From NCBI GenBank assembly GCA_041743835.1, contig JBGTLW010000366.1:1-5146 (forward strand): DNA of 5,146 nt. Direction: 5' to 3'. Positions 1 to 5,053 of this stretch are shown piece after piece (position 1 is the stretch's first letter; the number at the start of each line of letters is the position of its first letter). The position numbers and the translations under genes are program-made. Origin of the DNA: JBGTLW01 sp041743835 (GTDB taxonomy: Bacteria > Planctomycetota > Phycisphaerae > Phycisphaerales > Phycisphaeraceae). Below the pieces are notes generated by a model. That model saw only the letters and a program-made list of their open reading frames with translations, had not been told where the DNA came from and ran no database searches.

Positions 1-2
1 AC

Positions 3-128
3 CTGAGCAACCGGGTGTTCATCGACGCGGTGGAAATCGACCGGGCCTGCGTCACGAGCTGGAACAAACTCACATCCGAACGGCTGATGTCCATCACCGC
101 AACCAAGTGGCTGACGCACGAGAATTAA
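3..128 (+). CDS. IS630-family transposase, C-terminal fragment (5' end outside the window)
   Basis: Reading from base 3 gives 41 codons ending at TAA 126-128, with no start because the gene enters from the left edge. The peptide opens LSNRVFIDAVEID and ends SITATKWLTHEN. The pattern of NRVF, an acidic/hydrophobic stretch, then a W-N pair and R/L-M-SI-T-x-x-W close to the terminus, is the usual tail of IS630/Tc1-mariner-type DDE transposases. The family's catalytic residues lie upstream and cannot be seen, so activity is unknown. The right end of the element should fall within the next few tens of bases, but its inverted repeat cannot be identified without the left end. The gene converges on the helicase gene, with 117 bp between the two stop codons. 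The family call rests on recalled similarity over a short tail. Confidence 0.72.
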   Translation: MSNRVFIDAVEIDRACVTSWNKLTSERLMSITATKWLTHEN

Positions 129-245
129 ATAGGATGCGTATGACCCACTACCCGCAATTTTGGTCTTTATCTGCTGCACATGTACTTACGTCCAATTGAT
201 ATTTTACGGGACCAAGTGAATGCGACGGAACGATGCGGTGGGGAT
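129..245. other. Short convergent intergenic spacer
   Basis: These 117 bp separate the stop codon of the transposase fragment from the stop codon of the helicase. The left part must include the right terminus of the IS630-type element, but no inverted repeat can be assigned. I looked for stem-loops followed by T-runs that would end either transcript and found none that is convincing. Confidence 0.4.
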
Positions 246-3137
246 TCAGGCGCGCCCGCTAAGGTTTTTTGCCTCGCTATGCGCGTACTCGCACCCTGGC
301 CAGGCGGAGCATCCCCAGAAATGACCGTAACGGCCCACCTTAATGTGCAGGGCCCCGGTGCCGCACTGCGGGCATATCTCCGCGTCGTACGCGCATCCGG
401 CACGGTTACAGTGGAATCGGCGACCTTGCCGGATTAGGGTGCCGCCACAGAATCCGCACGGCGTCCCCTTGGCTCGACAATAGGGGAAGTTCGAGCAGCC
501 CCAGAACAAGCCGTGTGGACCGCTTCGTCGCACTAGTCGTCCGCCGCACACTTCGCACGAAGCCGTAGCGTAGCCGGTCGTCTCGATTTGCACATACATC
601 TCATAGCACGGCTCAGCCAACTCGGTGATAAACGGGGAAGGCGAACCCTCGTCACAGATCAAATAGGTGTTCCGACGCGCCCGTGTGAGGGCGACATAGA
701 AGAGCCGGCGTTCCTCGGCGTGTGCGAACCCGCGGCTCTGGGTCAGCACCAATTCTAGTAGAGGGTCGTCAGCCACCTCGGAGGGGAAACCCAGCCGACC
801 GCAGTTCACATCCAAGACCACGACGCAGTCGGCTTCAAGCCCCTTTGCCGCATGCACCGTCCGCGCTTCGATCGACACTTGCGGGAACTCCCGCGTAAGC
901 GGCCCAGGAAGTCCCTCAATGGTGTGGCGGTAGCGCCCCAGGATCAGAACAGTCCCTCGGCCCCCGCTCAGGTCATTGCTGATCTCTTCGAGCACGGAGC
1001 GCAGCACCTCCTGCCGCTCTTCCTGCCGCTTGTGTCGGACTCGTATCGCCTTGCCTTCGCCCGCAGTGCGAGCGATCAACTGCTTGCTAAGCTGCTCAGG
1101 ATTGCGAGTGATGAAATGCGCGCTGGGTTCAAGCAGGTTGGTGGGGTAGCGGAAAGCCACGTCCAGATCGGTCCGTGCGGTGGGGCCAAAGTGGGATTCG
1201 AACCGGGTCATGAGCCCAACGTCGCTGCCGGTAAAGCGGTAGATTGACTGCCAGTCGTCGCCCACCACCAGAAGGCGGCTGTCTGGCACTTGATCGAGCA
1301 GCGCCCGGATCAGGTTGGCACGTCCGGCGGCGATGTCCTGGAACTCGTCCACGATCAGGTGGCGGAAGGGGGAGCGGAACTCCCCGGCCTGTACGGCCTT
1401 GGTCGCCTCACGGATCATGTCGTCGAAGTCGATCGCGTCCTCTGTCTGCAGGTCCGTCTGATAGCGTTGCAGCACGCACTCGAAGACTGCGATGAATGCC
1501 TCTGCTCGGGTGGTTTCGGTTGACACGGCTGCTCGTTCGAGCAGAGCCTTGATCGTTGTGTCCGTTGACTTGTAGAGGTGAAGGAAGGTCTTGAGGAGTG
1601 TCACCAGCGGCCGCAGCTCGTTGGACTGCACCAGCAACATATGTAGTTCATCCGCGCTGATGGGCCGCAGCTGGACACCGTGGGCCTCGAGGGTAGACTT
1701 TAGGTCGTCGAACACCGTGGCCTCGGTGAACTGATAGCTGTAGGTCTCGATTAGTGTAGTGCCGTGTTGGGTGTGCAGCATGCGCTTCCACTGCATTTGC
1801 TCGGAGTAGGCTGCTGCACTGATGTAGGGGGCAGTGTGGCCGTTGCGGTCGATCCCGAAGTGTTCGATGTAGATATCGTGCTCGGGGAGATAGAAGTCCG
1901 GGACATACGCACGGTGCGTTGCATCCGCGGTCTCGGCGGCGCGGTAGCGGGCCTCGTACTCGTAAGCGATGCCGTTTAGCGTCATCCAGTTGGCAAGCTC
2001 CACCTCCTGCTGACTCTTGACCAACTCGCCGCGGAGCGTGCGGACCCCGTGGGCCCGGAGGTGGCGGTAGTGTTCGTCGGCGGTCTTGAATTGTGAGACT
2101 GGCGGTGAAGGACGTAGGTGGTAGGCGAAGAAGTGGATTAGCCTGCGAGTGGTGCGGGGGTCCCGCAGCAACTCATCCAAATATCGACCCAGCCGCCGAT
2201 CCATCTCCCGTTCATCCTCGGCGGCTTTGCTCAGGGACGGCTTGCGACCGTGGGCTTTGCCAAGGATTGTCAGGCCCAGGCTGTGGAAGGTCCGCACCTC
2301 CAACTCGCGTCCGATGCGGTCTTGCAGCCGTTGTTGCAACTCCTCTCGCGCCTTGCGGGCGAAGGCAAGCACAAGCACATCGTCGGACTCCGCGTGGCCC
2401 GTTTGGAGCAAATAACCCACCCGGGCCACGACCACGCTGGTCTTGCCCGTGCCCGCGCCTGCGACAACCAGGTTGCGGTCCTCGTCCCGCACTACAGCCA
2501 GACGCTGCCGGTCGGTCAACGGTTGCGCTTCCACTTTGTCGAAGAAACCTGCGAATTTGGCGAGTTGTTGGCCGACATAGCGAACGTTGTAAGCATTGGC
2601 GAGGGCCGCAGGGTCTTGGCATGCCCAGCGCAGCTTAGCTAAGGTTTTCCGCATGCTGGCTGACAGGTCGAGATCCTGCGCGGCAATGTCATGGGGTAAG
2701 CCCGTGCCGTGTTCTTGCCGCCAGTGGTGGAGTCGAGACCGCGATAGGTACTGCTCACCACTGATCAAGCCATGCAGGGCAGCAGCAGCGAGTTGCAGCT
2801 TCGGCATCGCCTCGCTGATTCTGCGGTGCCGACCAGTGCGATCCATTGCATGCCGTTCCAGGAACGCGGTCGCGAATTGCTCGGCTGCATGATGACTCAC
2901 GCCGGCCGCAAGCGCCACGCGTTGCCCGTTCTCTAGCGTTAGTGCCAGTCGGCGTCCGACCAGCCCGGCCCAGCTGTGCAACGACCGAACCTCTGCTAAC
3001 GCGTAAGGGGTGGTCGTGGCGTCTCGTACAACCAGCACCTGATCATCAAGAATGACTTGGTCGGCTGGCGCTTGGCCGAGCAGGCGATGAAACAAGCCGG
3101 AACGGACGGTGATGACAGAGGCAACCCCGACTGACAT
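246..3137 (-). CDS. helD: Helicase IV (HelD)-type UvrD/Rep superfamily 1 helicase with inserted nuclease-like domain and C-terminal zinc fingers
   Basis: ATP-dependent 3'-5' DNA helicase, 963 residues, presumably cytosolic and acting in repair or recombination. Residues 1-200 resemble the N-terminal region of E. coli helicase IV, ending in the FF-D-x-VE-x-x-PL-T-x-x-Q segment (Q211). Helicase motifs follow in order: Walker A AGAGTGKT 226-233, TFHSL 283-287, DEFQD 597-601, GDDWQSIYRF 626-635, FRYP 662-665, TVHAAKGLEAD 760-770 and YVALTRAR 814-821. No key residue is missing. Residues about 370-470 form an insertion resembling a Vsr/PD-(D/E)XK-like nuclease, with E378, PDF 413-415 and IEHFG 424-428. 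Residues 861-949 hold three four-cysteine fingers of topoisomerase I type: C861/864/881/887, C894/897/910/915 and C922/925/943/949. E. coli HelD, at 684 residues, lacks the zinc tail. The ATG at 3137 is the first good start; it has no clear Shine-Dalgarno. Family assignment is firm; the nuclease activity is inference. Confidence 0.94.
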   Translation of the reverse strand: MSVGVASVITVRSGLFHRLLGQAPADQVILDDQVLVVRDATTTPYALAEVRSLHSWAGLVGRRLALTLENGQRVALAAGVSHHAAEQFATAFLERHAMDRTGRHRRISEAMPKLQLAAAALHGLISGEQYLSRSRLHHWRQEHGTGLPHDIAAQDLDLSASMRKTLAKLRWACQDPAALANAYNVRYVGQQLAKFAGFFDKVEAQPLTDRQRLAVVRDEDRNLVVAGAGTGKTSVVVARVGYLLQTGHAESDDVLVLAFARKAREELQQRLQDRIGRELEVRTFHSLGLTILGKAHGRKPSLSKAAEDEREMDRRLGRYLDELLRDPRTTRRLIHFFAYHLRPSPPVSQFKTADEHYRHLRAHGVRTLRGELVKSQQEVELANWMTLNGIAYEYEARYRAAETADATHRAYVPDFYLPEHDIYIEHFGIDRNGHTAPYISAAAYSEQMQWKRMLHTQHGTTLIETYSYQFTEATVFDDLKSTLEAHGVQLRPISADELHMLLVQSNELRPLVTLLKTFLHLYKSTDTTIKALLERAAVSTETTRAEAFIAVFECVLQRYQTDLQTEDAIDFDDMIREATKAVQAGEFRSPFRHLIVDEFQDIAAGRANLIRALLDQVPDSRLLVVGDDWQSIYRFTGSDVGLMTRFESHFGPTARTDLDVAFRYPTNLLEPSAHFITRNPEQLSKQLIARTAGEGKAIRVRHKRQEERQEVLRSVLEEISNDLSGGRGTVLILGRYRHTIEGLPGPLTREFPQVSIEARTVHAAKGLEADCVVVLDVNCGRLGFPSEVADDPLLELVLTQSRGFAHAEERRLFYVALTRARRNTYLICDEGSPSPFITELAEPCYEMYVQIETTGYATASCEVCGGRLVRRSGPHGLFWGCSNFPYCRAKGTPCGFCGGTLIRQGRRFHCNRAGCAYDAEICPQCGTGALHIKVGRYGHFWGCSAWPGCEYAHSEAKNLSGRA

Positions 3138-3143
3138 AGAACC

Positions 3144-3172
3144 ATTACAACCTAAGGGCTTGCATTCGGCAA
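3144..3172 (-). promoter_or_regulatory. Candidate sigma70-type promoter for the helicase gene
   Basis: On the - strand, TTGCCG (3172-3167) and TGTAAT (3149-3144) are separated by exactly 17 bases. The -10 box has one mismatch to TATAAT and the -35 box has two to TTGACA. Only six bases lie between the -10 box and the ATG at 3137, so transcription would begin at or next to the start codon. That would give a leaderless message, in keeping with the lack of a Shine-Dalgarno. This is a pattern match only. Confidence 0.3.
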
Positions 3173-3174
3173 GC
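3158..3174. repeat. Small inverted repeat overlapping the helicase -35 region
   Basis: GCTTGC (3158-3163) and GCAAGC (3169-3174) form a 6-bp perfect stem around a 5-base loop, ATTCG. The repeat overlaps the proposed helicase -35 box, so an operator is possible. The 9-base word TGCATTCGG at 3161-3169 recurs at 3222-3230. Both signals are short enough to be chance. Confidence 0.25.
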
Positions 3175-3263
3175 TGGGCAAGTTAGGCAACCGTTTTTGC
3201 ACCAGGACACCGCGATAATCATGCATTCGGTTCAGGCAGCATGAAGCCTGGGCGGTGCGACCA

Positions 3264-3293
3264 ATGACAAGCTCATTTCTAGCTCAATATAAG
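3264..3293 (+). promoter_or_regulatory. Candidate sigma70-type promoter for the winged-helix gene
   Basis: ATGACA (3264-3269) and TATAAG (3288-3293) each differ from consensus by one base and are 18 bases apart. They face the winged-helix gene and would give a leader of roughly 94 bases before the ATG at 3394. Inside the spacer, AGCTCA occurs at 3270-3275 and again at 3281-3286, an 11-bp step close to one helical turn, which could be a repressor half-site pair. Prediction by pattern only. Confidence 0.35.
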
Positions 3294-3393
3294 GTGCTTT
3301 CTGAGGCGCGGGTGAATTCACTTGTGTGGCCACCGGCCTGTCGCTCAAATTTGCAGCTAAACAAATCACCTTCACAATGGCGAATAATGGTAC

Positions 3394-3708
3394 ATGCCAC
3401 ACACCAACTCTACGCAAGCGATGATCTTGTTCCGACTGAGCAGGGGGCTGCGCCCGAGTACTCGTGCCATCCTCGGGCTGCTGCTGCTGCACTGTCGACA
3501 GATGCAGCCAGAGCAGAGGGGCGCAAATGCGTGGGTGCCGCAGGTTGACCTGTTCCCCGGCTATGCATTCTTGATTGACATGGGCTTTCCTAGAACAGTG
3601 GTCCGCCGGGCCATCAGTGAGCTCGACCAGCGTGGGCTAATGAAGATTCACGGAAGCAATAGGCCATCTACACCGATGACATTTGGGAGTGTACTGCTAA
3701 GTCTGTAA
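3394..3708 (+). pseudogene. Winged-helix DNA-binding protein gene, 3' end interrupted by an IS3-family element
   Basis: Reads as 104 residues from ATG 3394 to a TAA (3706-3708) supplied by the terminal TGTAAT of the insertion sequence. A second in-frame ATG at 3421 is possible; neither has a clear Shine-Dalgarno. Residues about 13-35 form a hydrophobic helix pair including LLLL. Residues about 60-88, GFPRTVVRRAISELDQRGLM, have the classic recognition helix plus wing entry of a winged-helix fold, like the helix-turn-helix domains of replication-initiator-like and MarR-like proteins. The sequence after residue 88 (SNRPSTPMT) is not convincing protein. Another frame from 3663 reads more naturally (AIYTDDIWECTAKS) and continues past the insertion, suggesting an extra frameshift near 3660. 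It lies divergently from the helicase and could be a regulator. The exact family and whether the fragment is still made are unknown. Confidence 0.5.
3700..3703. repeat. Left copy of the 4-bp target site duplication (AGTC)
   Basis: AGTC directly abuts the left end of the insertion sequence and is repeated at 4992-4995. Four-base duplications are typical for part of the IS3 family, notably the IS407 group. Confidence 0.85.
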
Positions 3709-3717
3709 TCCCCCCTC
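3704..3717 (+). repeat. Left terminal inverted repeat
   Basis: TGTAATCCCCCCTC, the exact reverse complement of 4978-4991. Similarity stops immediately inside this stretch. The first six bases also supply the TAA that closes the interrupted upstream frame. Confidence 0.95.
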
Positions 3718-3738
3718 AAATCTAACTCATTCAAAAGT

Positions 3739-3777
3739 AGAGGCTCCCCTTAGAATCCCCCAACCCAAGGAGCCTTT
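3739..3777 (+). promoter_or_regulatory. Hairpin that would sequester the orfA ribosome binding site, with -10-like box in its loop
   Basis: AGGCTCC (3741-3747) is the exact reverse complement of GGAGCCT (3769-3775). The stem extends outward by a G-U and an A-U pair, to 3739 and 3777. The right arm contains the GGAG of the orfA Shine-Dalgarno AAGGAG (3767-3772), seven bases before ATG 3780. The loop holds TAGAAT (3751-3756), one mismatch from a -10 box, though no good -35 box stands upstream. A transcript entering from outside would carry both arms and hide the ribosome site, while one starting near 3763 would lack the left arm. This matches the known protection of IS10 and IS50 from read-through expression. 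The stem is followed by TTTT, so weak termination is an alternative. Confidence 0.5.
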
Positions 3778-3779
3778 TG

Positions 3780-4046
3780 ATGAAGATGAGCAAGTTTAGT
3801 GAGACTCAGATCGTGGCGGTCCTCCGGCAGCAGGAGGCGGGCCTCAAGGTCGCGGATATCTGCCGTGAGCACGGGATCAGCGCGGCGACGTTTTACAAGT
3901 GGCGGAGCAAGTACGGCGGGATGGACGTGTCGATGCTTAAGCGGGTGAAGGAACTCGAGGCCGAGAACGCGCGCTTGAAGAAGATGTACGCCGAGTCACA
4001 GATGGACCAGGCGATCCTGAAAGAGGCGTTATCAAAAAAATGGTAA
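3780..4046 (+). CDS. IS3-family transposase OrfA (helix-turn-helix and leucine-zipper subunit)
   Basis: 88 residues, MKMSKFSETQ to SKKW. OrfA proteins of this family recognise the element's ends and regulate transposition; they also form the N-terminal part of the OrfAB transposase. Residues about 20-42 (VADICREHGISAATFYKW) form the helix-turn-helix of the HTH_Tnp_1 type. Residues about 52-84 form a coiled coil with heptad positions M52, L59, L66 and L80, suitable for dimerisation. ATG 3780 is chosen because AAGGAG at 3767-3772 sits seven bases upstream; a TTG one codon earlier is less likely. The stop TAA 4044-4046 lies just past a run of seven A's (4034-4040), where a -1 slip joins this frame to orfB. 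The frame is intact and of normal length. Confidence 0.93.
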   Translation: MKMSKFSETQIVAVLRQQEAGLKVADICREHGISAATFYKWRSKYGGMDVSMLKRVKELEAENARLKKMYAESQMDQAILKEALSKKW

Positions 4047-4115
4047 GGCCCGGCGACCGCCGTGACGTGGCGCAGTGGGCGACCGCTGAGCGTCACGTCT
4101 CGGCGCGTCGGGCCT
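4020..4115 (+). promoter_or_regulatory. Programmed -1 ribosomal frameshift signal between orfA and orfB
   Basis: The slippery heptamer A AAA AAA at 4034-4040 is in the correct phase for the orfA frame (TCA AAA AAA). A slip of one base back puts the ribosome on codon 4040-4042 in the orfB frame. A Shine-Dalgarno-like AAAGAGG (4020-4026) ends seven bases before the heptamer. A 10-bp stem starts five bases after it: 4046-4055 pairs with 4106-4115, nine Watson-Crick pairs and one G-U. Inside it are a further 3-bp pairing (4057-4059 with 4101-4103) and a 7-bp perfect stem, CGTGACG 4061-4067 with CGTCACG 4091-4097. These are the three elements known from IS3-family and dnaX frameshift sites. The product would be a 387-residue OrfAB. 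Confidence 0.8.
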
Positions 4116-4942
4116 GTGGCCTGTGTTCGATCAGTTCGGGCTGCTACCGGTATGCGTGCCGGCGTCGGCCGGATGATGAGATCGTGAAGGTGTTGACCCG
4201 GCTGGCTGAGTCGAAGCCGCGTTGGGGGTTCGGGCTGATGTTCGACTGGACGCGGCATCGTGGCTACGACTGGAACCACAAGCGGGTGTACCGCGTGTAC
4301 AAGGAGCTTGCGTTGAATCTGCGGATCAAGCCGAAGAAGCGTTTGCCTACAAGGGAATCCGTGCCGTTGGATGAGGCGCTGGAGCCCAACGATTGCTGGT
4401 CGCTGGACTTCATGAGCGACAGCCTGACGGACGGGCGTTCGTACCGGGCGCTGAACGTGATCGACGACTTTAACCGTGAAGGCTTGGCGATTGAGGTGGA
4501 CCACTCGTTGCCCAGCGAGCGTGTGGTGCGGGTGCTGGAGCAGGTTGCGGAGGAGCGTGGCTACCCCCGGAAGTTGCGGTCGGACAATGGGCCGGAGTTT
4601 ATTGCGCACGCGTTGGCGGCTTGGGCGAAGGAGAACGAGGTGCAATTGGCCCCGATCCAGCCTGGCAAGCCCACGCAGAACGCGTATGTGGAGCGTTACA
4701 ACCGGACGTTCCGTGGCGAGGTGCTGGACGTGTATGCGTTCAGTGAGTTGGATGAGGTACGTGATGAATCGACGCGTTGGCTGTACGACTACAACCACGA
4801 CCGACCGCACCTGTCACTGGACCGGCTGCCCCCGGCGGCGTATCGTGCGCGGTACGAATCGCGCGTCCGTGTGGCCGAGCCCTCCAGTCGGGGCTGCGCC
4901 CCTCCTTCCGTGCTCGGCCACACGGGGCAAGACCAACCATGA
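4040..4942 (+). CDS. IS3-family transposase OrfB (DDE integrase domain), made as OrfAB by -1 frameshift
   Basis: 300 residues counted from the ATG at 4040, which overlaps the end of orfA in the -1 frame. Residues about 45-95 form the HTH_21-type linker region (W62-G63, then KRVYRVYKEL). The integrase catalytic core follows, with the acidic triad D123 (SLDFM), D182 (SDNGPEF) and E218 (AYVERYNRTF). The 35-residue spacing from D182 to E218 is the retroviral-integrase signature of this family. The conserved YNHDRPHLSL (251-260) is intact. As OrfAB, the protein catalyses excision and integration of the element. Translation may also begin at ATG 4040, giving free OrfB. The last 25 residues (from about 275) are encoded by a large inverted repeat and look unlike conserved family sequence. 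No frameshift or lost catalytic residue is seen. Confidence 0.94.
   Translation: MVRPGDRRDVAQWATAERHVSARRACGLCSISSGCYRYACRRRPDDEIVKVLTRLAESKPRWGFGLMFDWTRHRGYDWNHKRVYRVYKELALNLRIKPKKRLPTRESVPLDEALEPNDCWSLDFMSDSLTDGRSYRALNVIDDFNREGLAIEVDHSLPSERVVRVLEQVAEERGYPRKLRSDNGPEFIAHALAAWAKENEVQLAPIQPGKPTQNAYVERYNRTFRGEVLDVYAFSELDEVRDESTRWLYDYNHDRPHLSLDRLPPAAYRARYESRVRVAEPSSRGCAPPSVLGHTGQDQP
4867..4925. repeat. Long inverted repeat in the 3' end of orfB, with a nested hairpin
   Basis: Bases 4867-4880 and 4912-4925 are perfect 14-bp reverse complements (core GTGTGGCCGAGC / GCTCGGCCACAC), with a further G-U possible at 4866/4926. Within the 31-base loop, GGGGC (4890-4894) and GCCCC (4898-4902) form a second stem with a 3-base loop. 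No T-run follows, so a standard intrinsic terminator is unlikely. It lies about 65 bp inside the right end of the element and encodes the variable C-terminal tail of the transposase. Confidence 0.85.
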
Positions 4943-4977
4943 ACCCTAAAAACCACTACTTCTGAATGTGCGCAGGA

Positions 4978-4991
4978 GAGGGGGGATTACA
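4978..4991 (-). repeat. Right terminal inverted repeat
   Basis: GAGGGGGGATTACA, a perfect 14-base complement of the left end (3704-3717). It is separated from the orfB stop by 35 bases of non-coding element sequence that I cannot assign further. Confidence 0.95.
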
Positions 4992-4995
4992 AGTC
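4992..4995. repeat. Right copy of the 4-bp target site duplication (AGTC)
   Basis: AGTC immediately follows the right terminus and matches 3700-3703. Removing 3704-4995 restores a contiguous target sequence. Confidence 0.85.
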
Positions 4996-5053
4996 CTACA
5001 ACACAAAGCAAGTGACCAAACAAGACAACGCATCAAGACCACCCAAGATAACA

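Larger units (their letters stand above)
3704..4991 (+). mobile_element. Complete IS3-family insertion sequence, 1288 bp (IS407-like)
   Basis: The element begins TGTAAT and ends ATTACA, following the TG...CA rule of the IS3 family. It has 14-bp perfect terminal inverted repeats, a 4-bp target duplication, and orfA and orfB overlapping in a -1 arrangement. The length fits the family's usual 1.2-1.5 kb. The OrfA sequence and the 4-bp duplication point to the IS407 group, although subgroup assignment by eye is uncertain. The transposase frames are intact and the ends and duplication are perfect, so the insertion is probably recent and the element potentially active. It sits in the same orientation as the gene it interrupts. 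Confidence 0.93.

Noticed and set aside
180..437. An 85-codon + strand frame over the helicase 3' end
   Set aside because: It overlaps the zinc-finger coding region and has no recognisable protein features or ribosome site.
1005..1032. Near-tandem TCCTGCCGCT repeat with a 13-base step
   Set aside because: It encodes the repeated RQEE-like residues in the helicase and is short enough to be coincidence.
2093..2638. Open frames on the + strand, and other - strand frames, inside the helicase gene
   Set aside because: They overlap conserved helicase motifs read on the - strand, and their translations are low-complexity and rich in Arg, Pro and Gly, as expected of shadow frames in G+C-rich DNA.
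3478..3490. Short CTG trinucleotide repeat
   Set aside because: Four units only, encoding a run of leucines in a hydrophobic helix; not a meaningful microsatellite.
3777..3779. TTG as an earlier start of orfA
   Set aside because: The ATG at 3780 has ideal spacing from AAGGAG; the TTG would be only four bases away from it.
3893..4810. A 305-codon open frame on the - strand across the transposase genes
   Set aside because: It is antisense to orfA and orfB, shows no recognisable domain, and its openness is explained by the codon bias of the real DDE transposase on the + strand.
4867..4925. Intrinsic transcription terminator at the end of orfB
   Set aside because: The stem is strong but is followed by GGGCAAGACC, not a T-run, and the loop is long.
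4960..4991. A junction promoter formed when the IS3-family element circularises (right-end -35 with left-end TGTAAT as -10)
   Set aside because: TGTAAT at the left end is a fair -10 box, but no -35-like hexamer lies at a suitable distance in the right end.
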